Of a stretch of DNA of 64,000 nucleotides, positions 25,479 to 33,403 are shown in pieces. The DNA is from Burkholderia ubonensis. GTDB lineage: Bacteria > Pseudomonadota > Gammaproteobacteria > Burkholderiales > Burkholderiaceae. The stretch is taken from positions 310,001-374,000 of the forward strand of contig NZ_CADFEB010000003.1 of the NCBI RefSeq assembly GCF_902833085.1, in the 5' to 3' direction. Position 1 is the stretch's first letter. Each line of letters begins with the position of its first letter. The translations under genes were made by a program, and so were the position numbers. Under the pieces are notes generated by a model, which ran no database searches, was not told the DNA's origin, and saw nothing but the letters and a program-made list of their open reading frames with translations.

Positions 25479-26387
25479 CTATTCTCCTTTGCCGAAGATC
25501 GGTTTGCCGAGCGAGTTCGGCAATACATCGTCCAGGAACAGATGGGCTTGCAGCAGGACGCCCACACCCGTTCCGCTCGCATGATTGACCGGAATCTGCG
25601 CTTCGACGCCGAACTGGCCCCAGCGATTCCCCCACATCAGGCCGGGATTGATCGTCCCGGTCGTGTGGCCCGAACACGGGCTGGCGGTGCACGTGCTCAT
25701 TGGAAATTCGACTACCGGAATCAGGTTGCTGAACGGCGCCTTGAGCCCCACGTCCTGCACGAAGTTCTGCAGATAAGGCAGGCTGTATTGCACGGTGACG
25801 CCCCAGCTCAACGAATTCGGATCGGCGCTGTTCAACGTCAGGCGCGGGCCGACGGTTCCCGTGATCGCAAGCGGCTTCAGGTATTTCAGGCTGTCGGGCA
25901 GGTCGCCGAAGCCCTTGCCGAAATAGAGCGTCGGCGTGATCGCCGAGTGCGGATTGGCGATCGACCGCGCGCCGGTCCCGCCCAACTCTGCGATCGTGCC
26001 GACCGATGCCATGAACTCGTGCTTTTCGTTCACGTAGAAGCGGTACTTGGCGCCGACCTGCCAGTTGTCGAAACCACGCGCCGAGCCGCCGTTCGGCGCG
26101 TTCAGGTTGACGTAGGTGCCCGTCACGGAAAGCTGGAAGCTGGGTGTGATCCGCTTGTCCCATTCGAGCGTCGTCGTATTGGTGTTCTGCTTGTCGCCGT
26201 CATCCGTGCTGGACTGGAGGTGGCCGAATTCGAGGTTCAGCTCGTCACCGACGCCGGGATCGTCGACCGCCATCGTGGCAGGGAATACGCGATTGCCGGC
26301 CACCGCATGGGCCGATGCATCGACTGATAGGAGGCAAGGAGCGAGCGCGCATAGCGCCACGGCGCCCCGTCTGAGAGTGGTTCGCAT
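25479..26387 (-). CDS. putative outer-membrane beta-barrel protein of the copper locus
   Basis: A 302-residue exported protein: signal peptide to about residue 27 (LLSVDASAHA), then amphipathic beta strands with aromatic girdles (FQLSVTGTYVNLN, WQVGAKYRFYV, FMASVGTIAELGG, ITPTLYFGKGFGDLP, WGQFGVEAQIPV). One short loop carries two Cys (STCTASPCSGH). It resembles outer-membrane proteins annotated as transporters of the phenol-degradation type, but the match is loose. It ends 2 bp before the copC start and is in the same operon, so it may act in metal passage or resistance. Confidence 0.6.
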   Translation of the reverse strand: MRTTLRRGAVALCALAPCLLSVDASAHAVAGNRVFPATMAVDDPGVGDELNLEFGHLQSSTDDGDKQNTNTTTLEWDKRITPSFQLSVTGTYVNLNAPNGGSARGFDNWQVGAKYRFYVNEKHEFMASVGTIAELGGTGARSIANPHSAITPTLYFGKGFGDLPDSLKYLKPLAITGTVGPRLTLNSADPNSLSWGVTVQYSLPYLQNFVQDVGLKAPFSNLIPVVEFPMSTCTASPCSGHTTGTINPGLMWGNRWGQFGVEAQIPVNHASGTGVGVLLQAHLFLDDVLPNSLGKPIFGKGE

Positions 26388-26490
26388 GTTGATGTCCTGA
26401 TTGGTTATGGAGGTGTCGCCGCAACAGACGCGCGACGTCACCGCGACGCCGTTCAGTCCGTCGGCATCGCGGGAAAGCCATCAGCAGGGG

Positions 26491-26898
26491 TCAGGACAAT
26501 ACGGGTGGGGCGCGCGGCTGCGCGAGAGTCAGAACCGTGTACGGACGAAACGCCGCAGCCGCGACCGGCGCTGCAAACCCGGCCGGTTGTGCAGGGATGC
26601 CGAATGCCACGGGCGCGCCAGGCAGCATCGGTGTGTGTGCAATCAGGCTGCAATACGGGCACGCGCAACCCGGCCACGAATCGGAACCGTGATGGTGCGC
26701 GGCAGTCTCGGCGTGGGCGAGATGAGAGGCTGCGGTCGTGTGGTGCGCGTGATGCCCGTGATGCGCGTGAAGGGCGTGATGCGCGCCTTCGGCCGACGCG
26801 CCGCGCAGCGTCTGGGATATCGTCGGCGCGACCACGCTCAACAGGATCGCGAAGATCCCGAGGACAACCCCGATCTTCTGACGGCAACGGCTGGGCAT
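26491..26898 (-). CDS. DUF2946-like His-rich protein
   Basis: A 135-residue protein with one N-terminal membrane segment (IGVVLGIFAILLSVVAPTIS), a very His-rich stretch (HHALHAHHGHHAHH, then AHHHG) and the family signature CACPYCSLIAHTP, followed by a Pro/Ala-rich tail. DUF2946 proteins often accompany copper genes. The His cluster and the CPYC motif could bind copper. The start at 26898 places the membrane segment at the N-terminus; an upstream in-frame start at 26952 would add 18 residues. Confidence 0.65.
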   Translation of the reverse strand: MPSRCRQKIGVVLGIFAILLSVVAPTISQTLRGASAEGAHHALHAHHGHHAHHTTAASHLAHAETAAHHHGSDSWPGCACPYCSLIAHTPMLPGAPVAFGIPAQPAGFAAPVAAAAFRPYTVLTLAQPRAPPVLS

Positions 26899-26966
26899 GG
26901 CGGACCCGCGAGACGTCGATGAAAACAGTATGCGGAAAATCCGCGGCGACATGGTTGAACTTTGCG

Positions 26967-27188
26967 TTAGGTAAAAACCCGCAAAGCGTCCGAATCGGAG
27001 ACGGACACCGCGCCCGGCGCCGCCTTCACTACGGACACGCCGACGTAGAAGCGCGTCTCGACCGCCGGGCTGAACCGGCAGCCGACGTTCGCGTTGAACT
27101 GCTCGTACTGGCCTCGTTCATGATCGCGACAGCCGTCCGCGTGATTCACGCTGAAGTTCGCGAGGAAATCGAGCGGACCGATCACGCG
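26967..27188 (-). pseudogene. internal fragment of a TonB-dependent receptor
   Basis: Seventy-three codons read RVIGPLDFLANFSVNHADG, then RDHERGQYEQFNANVG, then ETRFYVGVSVVKAAPGAVS. This is the pattern of the first barrel strands after the plug of a FecA-type TonB-dependent receptor (GxRDH, NxNxG, ETRxY, PGxxS). No start, plug or remaining ~500 residues are present. The fragment runs straight on from the end of the PepSY gene, overlapping its last codons. Such receptors usually neighbour PepSY proteins, so this is a deletion relic. Confidence 0.6.
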
Positions 27189-28663
27189 CGAGATCTGCGC
27201 ACTCGTGCGGCGCGCGCCGCACGGCCGAACAGCAGCCGGTCGACCAGCCACACCGCGACGATCGTCATCCCCATCAACGGAAACACGATCCCGAGCAGCA
27301 CGAGCCCGGCGATCCAGGCGCGCATCGGCGGCGCATCGCGTTCGCGCGCCGGTGCGCCCAGCTTGCCCGCGGGGCGGCGCTTCCACCACATCACGGCGCC
27401 CGTTACGGCCATCGCGGCGAGTCCGAGCGACAGAACTGCGCAGACGATCTGGTTCGCGAGCCCGAAGTACCGCCCCATATGAAGCGACGTGCCGTACGAC
27501 ACGGCCTGCGACACCGCGCCGTAATCGTCGTAGCGGATGTCCTTGAGCACCGCGCCGCTGTACTGGTCGATGTAGATCGTCCGCTCCGCCTTCGGATCGG
27601 CGGGAAAGTACGACGCGGTGAACACGCCGTCCGCGCCGGCCGGCAGCGCGAGCGTGTAGCCGCTCGTCACGCCGAGCCCCGCGACGATCGCGATTGCGCG
27701 ATCGAGCGTGAGCGGCGCCGGTGTCGGCGCCGACGGCGAATGCGGAACGGGCACGTTGCCGACCGCCCACGGCGTCTGCGGCAGCGGCAGGTCGTCCATC
27801 ACCATCCCCGGCATCGAGTCGCCTCCATCGTGGTGACGCCCGGCGGGCGCGGCGGCACGTGTTTCCATGCCGGCCGGCGCCGCGCCCGGACGCGACGAAC
27901 GCAATGGCAGGCCGCCCCATGCACCTTGCGGCTCTCCAAGGTTCACGGTCGCGGCAAGCGCCTTGAAGTACTTGCCCCACGAGCCCGACCACGGCAGCCC
28001 CGTCAGAATGAAGGCGACCGCGCCGGCGGCGAGCCAGATGCCCGCCGTCGCATGGATGTTCTTCCACAGCGGCCGGCCGCGCAGCGACAGGTCGGGCCGC
28101 AACGCGCGCCCGATGCGCGCCGTTCCGCGCGGCCACCACAGCGCGACGCCGGTGCCGATCATCACGAACGTCCAGCACGCGGCAAGCTCCATCAGCAGTT
28201 CTCCCGTCTTGCCGAGCAGCAGCTTGCGATGCAGCATCCGGTCGACCTGCATGAAGCGGCGCTCGACGCTCAGCGTGCCGAGCACGCTGCCGTCGTACGG
28301 GTTCACATAGACGCTTTCCCGGCTGCCGTCGCGGAGCCGGAACACGTATTCGGCGCTGCGATCCGGCGCAGCGGACACCTGCGCGGAAACCGGCGTCGCA
28401 CCGGCCGGCATCGCGGCGCGCGCTTTCGCGAGCAGCGTGTCGGCATCGAGTTTCCGCGTATCGCGCGGCTCGACGATCAGCTGGTGCGGATACAGCAACG
28501 GCTCGATCTGCGGCTGGAAGCAGTACAGCGTTCCCGTGATCGCGAGGATCACGAGGAACGGCATCACGAACAGGCCGGCGTAGAAATGCCAGCGCCAGAG
28601 CGTCCGGTAGCCGGCGCTTGCGGAACGAGCGGGCGAGATCGCCGGCTCGACGGTGGTCGACAT
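27182..28663 (-). CDS. PepSY-associated transmembrane protein, probable metal reductase
   Basis: A 493-residue inner-membrane protein of the PepSY_TM family. It has a first membrane helix (WRWHFYAGLFVMPFLVILAI) with conserved His, PepSY-type periplasmic segments (VSAAPDRSAEYVFRLRDGS, then VYVNPYDGSVLGTL and IYIDQYSGAVLKD), an HxxHRKLLLG helix start, and three further helices, the last with MGMTIVAVW. A long periplasmic insert is rich in Met and His (RHHDGGDSMPGMVMDD), suggesting copper binding. Relatives act with siderophore or copper receptors in reducing or releasing metal; that role is inferred. Confidence 0.82.
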   Translation of the reverse strand: MSTTVEPAISPARSASAGYRTLWRWHFYAGLFVMPFLVILAITGTLYCFQPQIEPLLYPHQLIVEPRDTRKLDADTLLAKARAAMPAGATPVSAQVSAAPDRSAEYVFRLRDGSRESVYVNPYDGSVLGTLSVERRFMQVDRMLHRKLLLGKTGELLMELAACWTFVMIGTGVALWWPRGTARIGRALRPDLSLRGRPLWKNIHATAGIWLAAGAVAFILTGLPWSGSWGKYFKALAATVNLGEPQGAWGGLPLRSSRPGAAPAGMETRAAAPAGRHHDGGDSMPGMVMDDLPLPQTPWAVGNVPVPHSPSAPTPAPLTLDRAIAIVAGLGVTSGYTLALPAGADGVFTASYFPADPKAERTIYIDQYSGAVLKDIRYDDYGAVSQAVSYGTSLHMGRYFGLANQIVCAVLSLGLAAMAVTGAVMWWKRRPAGKLGAPARERDAPPMRAWIAGLVLLGIVFPLMGMTIVAVWLVDRLLFGRAARAARVRRSRA

Positions 28664-28981
28664 ACTGTTACCTCCTCGTTGTCATCGATCGGAACGGGCG
28701 GCCCGAGCCGGCCCTCGTCACGATGCGTTGCGCAACCCGCGACGGCGACGTCGCTGGCTACGCGCAGCACCGACGGGCGGCGGCACGGTACGGCACGCGC
28801 AGGTCGAAACGGCACGCGCGCTGCGGCGGAACGTGCGACGTATCGGCACGCGCAAGCGGCGCGCATGCCGACGTCACCCGCGCGACGCGAGCATTCGGTT
28901 GATTTGATGAAGCGGGGTCAGCGAAACGAATGGCATCGACACACGCGCACGTCGACGCGCGCGGGCAATGCACCGAAACGT
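28664..28981. other. 318-bp intergenic region without a supported gene
   Basis: The stretch lies between the PepSY gene and the upstream DUF2946-like gene on the same strand. It is GC-rich with repeated short CGGCACG/CGTGCCG-like words, but I see no gene, strong hairpin or clear promoter. Confidence 0.5.
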
Positions 28982-29467
28982 TCAGCAGAACTGAGGCGGG
29001 GCGCGGGAGGGCGGACGATCGTCGAATATCGATCGCGCCGGGAGAGGGCAGTCGGGCGGAAGCCGGAAACGCCGCGGGGCCGCGGCGGGAAACAGCAGCA
29101 CGAGCAGCACGAACGACGCCAGTGCGGCGAACAGTGCCGCGCTGAACGCGCAGACGCCGTTGCCGCTATCGGCAGGCGCCGGCTTGCCGGCGTGGGTATC
29201 GTGCTTGAGCGCGCCGACGAGCGCCAGTGCGTCGTTGGCCGGCGTGATCGGAGCACTCGCATCGAAGTGCGCTGTCGGCCCGGTCGCGCCGAGGATCAGC
29301 GGACCTCGGCCGGAGCACAGCACCACCGAGCCCGCATCCGGACCGTCCGGATCGAGCATCACGGCGCCCGACATCAGCGCGCGAGACAGCAGCGGCACGA
29401 GGATGAGAATCCACAGAAGCTGTTTCGCGACGCCGCGCCGGTGCAGAAAGTGGCGAAGTGCGTACAT
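28982..29467 (-). CDS. DUF2946-like membrane protein
   Basis: A 161-residue protein with an N-terminal membrane segment (QLLWILILVPLLSRALMSGA), a VVLCSGRGPLIL element typical of DUF2946, a His/Asp loop, and a second Cys-containing helix (GVCAFSAALFAALASFVLLV), ending in a short basic tail. It is the most upstream gene of the metal-linked - strand group. The ATG at 29467 places the basic start MYALRHFLHRR before the helix. Function is unknown; a role in metal handling is inferred from neighbours. Confidence 0.6.
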   Translation of the reverse strand: MYALRHFLHRRGVAKQLLWILILVPLLSRALMSGAVMLDPDGPDAGSVVLCSGRGPLILGATGPTAHFDASAPITPANDALALVGALKHDTHAGKPAPADSGNGVCAFSAALFAALASFVLLVLLFPAAAPRRFRLPPDCPLPARSIFDDRPPSRAPPQFC

Positions 29468-29605
29468 GGCGCGGGATTGTACATGGGTTCGGCGCAGCGG
29501 CCGATAGTCCCGCTGCAATACGCGAGATCAATCGAGTATCAGGCACTCGGCCACGCCGAGTGCCATGTGTTCGACCTGCGCAACGCAGCGCCGGAGTCGC
29601 TGGTT

Positions 29606-31048
29606 CTACGCCACAGCCCGGCTCAACATCGAATCGAAATAAGCCGTGATCGGAGAGGCATCGGAAAGAGACGAAGACGCGGCGATGTACGAATCGGGGC
29701 GAACCAGGATCATCTGATTTGCATACGGGCTCGTCTCGTCGCGAATCCGAATCACTTTGACGAACGCCGGCAGGTCCAATGTCGCGTTGCAGTCGCCGAA
29801 CACGAGGAGCGTGAAAAACCGATAGTCCAGAAGCGAATAGATGCGCGTGTCAGCCTGCTCCCCGTCGTTGCGCACCATGAAGTCGGGCAAGCGCTTGCCG
29901 TGCAGTTCGTGCTCGCCGTAGCGAATGCCCATTCCGGTGATGTAGCCGGCTCGCTTCTCGACGATTTTGACGTAGTCGTCCGCGTGCGTTCCGGTCTCGG
30001 AGTACTTGGTGGACCGCACGAGCTGGCTGGACGTCTCGACCACACCCATGGCCACCGGCTTGCGCTCCTGCTCGTAGGTGCGCAGCAACTCCGCCGGTGA
30101 GCCGGAGCCCAGCACCATGCTCATCTTCCACATGATGTTGAAGGCATCCGCCAGGCCGGTGTTCAAACCTTGACCGCCGTTCACCGAGTGAATGTGGCAG
30201 GCGTCGCCAGCCAGGAAGACCCTGTCGGCAATGGCATAGTGCTCGGCCACCGATTCCTTCACGGAGAACTGCGAGTACCAGACGAGCTCCTTGAAGCGCA
30301 GCGCGTGCGGCTGCATCGCGCGGTTGATCTTCGCGATCGCCTGCTCGACGGTGAATTCCTTGGTATCCATCCGAACGTAAAAGCGGTCAAGATTCCCCTC
30401 GCGCGGAATCCACGCCACGTCGGAGGTCTCGGCCTGAAACACGATGATTTCCGGCACCTTCACGAAGTCGGTCTCGATGACGCCATCCAGGACCGCCCAG
30501 ATCAATTGCGGACGCGTCACCTCGAACGGAACCTCGAACAGGTCACGCACGAACGAACGTGAGCCATCCGCGCCGATCACGAACCTGGACTTGATGGTCT
30601 CGCCGGTCGACAGCGTCGTCGTGCATCCATCGTCGGCGACCTTGATGTCGGTGACGGACGTGTTGCGCCGCACCGCGGCATCGACGTCCTTGAGCTTCTG
30701 GTCCAGCAACTGCTCGACGAACGACTGCCCGAGCATGAGGAAATGCTTGTGAAAGCAGCCTTCCAGCGCGTCCCACCACGTCGACTGACGCGAGACGAAC
30801 TTGCCCCCGGCCCACACCGAGCTGGTGTTGCAAGGCTTCCCCTTCGGATAAAGATCGTCGAACAGATCGACGACCTCCAGCAGTTGCAAGGTGCGCGCAT
30901 TGAGCGCGTCGGCCCGCCCCGCCTGAAGCGGCGCCGCCGATTTGTCGACGACCAGCGTGCGCAGGTTGCACAACCGCCCCAGATAGGCGCAGAGCAGCCC
31001 AACGGGGCCCGCGCCGACGATGACGACGTCAGTTTCAGGCGTGCTCAT
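29606..31048 (-). CDS. class A FAD-dependent aromatic monooxygenase of the isocyanide operon
   Basis: A 480-residue flavoprotein of the PHBH/phenol-hydroxylase class. It has the N-terminal FAD loop DVVIVGAGPVGLLCAYLG, the DG motif FVIGADGSRSFVRDL, and the second FAD motif VFLAGDACHIHSVNGGQGLN, with a thioredoxin-like C-terminal part. It is not of the HpaB type that PvcC belongs to. It is the last gene of the operon and overlaps the oxygenase gene by ATGA. It probably hydroxylates the phenol (or indole) ring of an isocyano-vinyl product; the substrate is inferred. Confidence 0.85.
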   Translation of the reverse strand: MSTPETDVVIVGAGPVGLLCAYLGRLCNLRTLVVDKSAAPLQAGRADALNARTLQLLEVVDLFDDLYPKGKPCNTSSVWAGGKFVSRQSTWWDALEGCFHKHFLMLGQSFVEQLLDQKLKDVDAAVRRNTSVTDIKVADDGCTTTLSTGETIKSRFVIGADGSRSFVRDLFEVPFEVTRPQLIWAVLDGVIETDFVKVPEIIVFQAETSDVAWIPREGNLDRFYVRMDTKEFTVEQAIAKINRAMQPHALRFKELVWYSQFSVKESVAEHYAIADRVFLAGDACHIHSVNGGQGLNTGLADAFNIMWKMSMVLGSGSPAELLRTYEQERKPVAMGVVETSSQLVRSTKYSETGTHADDYVKIVEKRAGYITGMGIRYGEHELHGKRLPDFMVRNDGEQADTRIYSLLDYRFFTLLVFGDCNATLDLPAFVKVIRIRDETSPYANQMILVRPDSYIAASSSLSDASPITAYFDSMLSRAVA

Positions 31049-31887
31049 GCGTATGCCGCCAGGTGAGGGTTGTCGAGCGGCGGGTTGCCGAGCACGTGCA
31101 CGCGGCGCAGGTGTCGCGGCGCGCCGCTCGTGAACCCTTCGCGACCGTGGAGCAGCGTGTAGTTATCCGAAATCACCACGTCGCCGGTCTGCCATGAATG
31201 CGCGTAAAAGTTCTCGGGCGCGTACAGCGCCGCGCGCAAACTGCGATGAAAGTCGCCGATGTCGGCTTCGTCGACACCGGTGAACGCCAACGTCGGTCGA
31301 TTGACGAAGCTGTCGTCGCCTTCGATGGACGGCTCGTTGTAGCGGACGACCGGAAAACCCTGAATCGGGTGAGTCGTGACGATCGGCGCAATCGTCTTGC
31401 TGTCGTAGAATTCCATCTTGCGATGATAGACGCCGGTCACCTTGTCCCAGAGCGCGCGGGCTTGCGGCTCGGCCCTCTCCAGCAAAGCCTTCGTGTTCGA
31501 GAACGTGGTGCGTCCGCCCTGCTCGACCTCGGGCGCACTGACGCAGTGGAATATCTGAAACTCCGGCACCTGCTTGCGGTACATGCCGTCCCAGTGAAGG
31601 GGCACGTAGTTGTTGTCGAAGATGTGGTCGGCGGGTTTTTCGTGTTCGACCAGCTCGAGGGTCTTGCCGAACGGCCACTCGCTGATTTCGCCCCAACCGC
31701 CGCAATATTCCTCGAAAGCCTCGGCGCCATCGAACGTCTTGAAGCCGCGAAGCACCAGCAAGTGGTGTTGCCGCGCCAGCTCGCGCATGCGTTCGGTCGG
31801 CAGTTCGCGCACGTCCGCGTTGCCGGCCGCCGGCCGCACCATCACGCCGAACGGCGTCACCTGTGTAGTCTCGTAGTTCATCTTCAT
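31045..31887 (-). CDS. pvcB: TauD/PvcB-like Fe(II)/2-oxoglutarate oxygenase
   Basis: A 280-residue oxygenase of the TauD clan. The metal triad is visible as His-x-Asp in PLHWDGMY and the distal His in NYTLLHGREGF, followed by the 2-oxoglutarate Arg in RHLRRVHVLG. The length and the sequence TEWPF-like start (GEISEWPFGK) fit PvcB/IsnB enzymes, which convert the isocyano amino acid to an isocyano-vinyl aromatic. It overlaps both neighbours by ATGA, so the three proteins are made together. Whether the product is desaturated or further oxidised cannot be told. Confidence 0.85.
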   Translation of the reverse strand: MKMNYETTQVTPFGVMVRPAAGNADVRELPTERMRELARQHHLLVLRGFKTFDGAEAFEEYCGGWGEISEWPFGKTLELVEHEKPADHIFDNNYVPLHWDGMYRKQVPEFQIFHCVSAPEVEQGGRTTFSNTKALLERAEPQARALWDKVTGVYHRKMEFYDSKTIAPIVTTHPIQGFPVVRYNEPSIEGDDSFVNRPTLAFTGVDEADIGDFHRSLRAALYAPENFYAHSWQTGDVVISDNYTLLHGREGFTSGAPRHLRRVHVLGNPPLDNPHLAAYA

Positions 31888-32912
31888 TCCTCCCCGTCGG
31901 CAGCGCCGATTTCCCGGTTGAGCGACGCCGCATCATCGAGAACGTAATGGCTCGGACGTCCGTTTTGAAAGACGAGCTCCGCGCCCGCCGCTTCGGCCTC
32001 ACGTCGCTTGAGCAACGTGAAACTGCCGTTTACCAGTGCCGCGACGCCATGCCAGGGCGTGAGCCAGCTGTCCGCCGTCTCCATCATGTGGATGCCGATC
32101 TTCCTGCTGCCGCAGCTCTGCGGATGGATCGACAGGCGCACCGCATCGGGAAAGATCGTCGCGAGGAGCCCATCCCATGCCTTGCTGCGCAGCACAACGT
32201 GGTACGCGCGCTCGCGGCATTCCTTCTGCAGCGCCGTCTTGCTGATGTTCATGTCGGGGCGGGTGGCGTCCTCGACGAGGAACCGCGTGATCCCGCAGTA
32301 CATGCGCTGGGCCTCGCCGCCGGCCCGGACGGCGGCCTGCAGCTCCTCGATGGGCTGGCCATGGCTTGCCATCAGGTGCGCGCGCATCTCGTCGAAGCCG
32401 CTGCCGGGGAAGACGTCATCGAGGTTGAAGGTGCTGAGCGCGTTCGCGCCGAGCTCTTCGATCAACGCCGAGATCCCCTGTTGGTACGCGGTGACGTCGC
32501 TTTCGTTCATCCCGACCGCGTCGCTGAACACGCGGCCGTCCGAGCACAGAATGATTCGCGCGCCTGGCGCGTACACGGCGCGGATGCGGTTGCAGAGATC
32601 GTTGAGAAACGCGAGCGACTGCCGCTCGGCCATGTCCGGCGTCGGGCCGAGCACCTTGCCCGGGTTGGGCGATTTGGCGGGAAAAGCCGGCAGGACGAAC
32701 ACGACGGGCTCGTCACGCTCGATCGCCTTCATGACCCGGTCGAGATGCGGATGAAGACATGCCGTGCACAGCGTGTCTTCCTCGCACGGGCTCTGGGCCG
32801 CGACACGGCGATGCTTCATCACAAGCCCCAAAATCTCCACGGCCTGCGCGTGAATGGATTGACCGGACAGACGGCGTTTCTCGGGGGGCGCATAAGAAAT
32901 GGCGGTGTGCAT
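31884..32912 (-). CDS. pvcA: isocyanide synthase (PvcA/IsnA/Dit1 family)
   Basis: A 342-residue member of the Dit1/PvcA family. The hallmark segment is intact: FVLPAFPAKSPNPGKVLG, then PDMAERQSLAFLNDLCNRI, then YAPGARIILCSDGRVFSDAV, and later RLSIHPQSCGSRKIGIHM. The enzyme turns the amino group of tyrosine or tryptophan into an isocyanide using ribulose 5-phosphate. I start at the ATG at 32912; a TTG one codon upstream is possible. It is the first gene of a coupled three-gene operon. Confidence 0.9.
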   Translation of the reverse strand: MHTAISYAPPEKRRLSGQSIHAQAVEILGLVMKHRRVAAQSPCEEDTLCTACLHPHLDRVMKAIERDEPVVFVLPAFPAKSPNPGKVLGPTPDMAERQSLAFLNDLCNRIRAVYAPGARIILCSDGRVFSDAVGMNESDVTAYQQGISALIEELGANALSTFNLDDVFPGSGFDEMRAHLMASHGQPIEELQAAVRAGGEAQRMYCGITRFLVEDATRPDMNISKTALQKECRERAYHVVLRSKAWDGLLATIFPDAVRLSIHPQSCGSRKIGIHMMETADSWLTPWHGVAALVNGSFTLLKRREAEAAGAELVFQNGRPSHYVLDDAASLNREIGAADGEE

Positions 32913-33403
32913 CAATGATCTCGAGATTGGAGCGTGTTGACGTGGTTAAAGGGAAGCAGGTGGGCATTTCGCATGCCTGCTTTGCGAGATGTATTTAAAT
33001 CATCGATAAGATGTCAGAAGTGTAATTCAGATACTTTTAACATTAAATAATTTTTCGGTCGAGGCTTGAAAATTGAAAAAAATAAGATGGTGGTGCGGGG
33101 TGTTGTGCGCCAAATGTCGATCAAATATGAAACAAAAATAAGCCAAGCAAACAAAAAGAGAAACTATGTTGCGCGTATTTCGATTGCCGTATTTGAAACT
33201 ATCGAGTGGATTGATTGCAAAGAAGTGCGTTTTTGAAATCGGCAATCATGTTTGATTTGTCGGTAATTGAATGAAATATGAATGTCAATCAAGCCGATTA
33301 TTTTCACGAGATTTCGATGACGATCCTGTTCCGGGTACCATGGTGCGGCGCGACGTGGCCGCGTCGCGCCAGCCTGATTCAAACAACGAAATACGGAGCG
33401 CAA
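32913..33403. other. 491-bp AT-rich divergent promoter region
   Basis: The stretch lies between pvcA-like and the + strand beta-propeller gene. Bases 32990-33290 are far more AT-rich than the window average and contain no supported gene. An inverted repeat at 32954-32982 lies about 40 bp upstream of pvcA. Confidence 0.6.
32954..32982. promoter_or_regulatory. inverted repeat upstream of the isocyanide operon
   Basis: AAGCAGG (32954-32960) and CCTGCTT (32976-32982) form a perfect 7-bp inverted repeat with a 15-base spacer, 42 bp before the pvcA-like start. It could be a regulator site in the leader or promoter, or a leader hairpin. Confidence 0.4.

Noticed and set aside
29606..31048. Calling the flavoenzyme of the isocyanide operon PvcC
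   Set aside because: PvcC belongs to the HpaB-type two-component hydroxylases. This protein has the GxGxxG, DG and GD motifs of class A monooxygenases.
33278..33403. A 42-residue N-terminal extension of the beta-propeller protein
   Set aside because: Starting at 33404 gives a clean signal peptide and a GGAG ribosome-binding site; the extension would bury the signal peptide.
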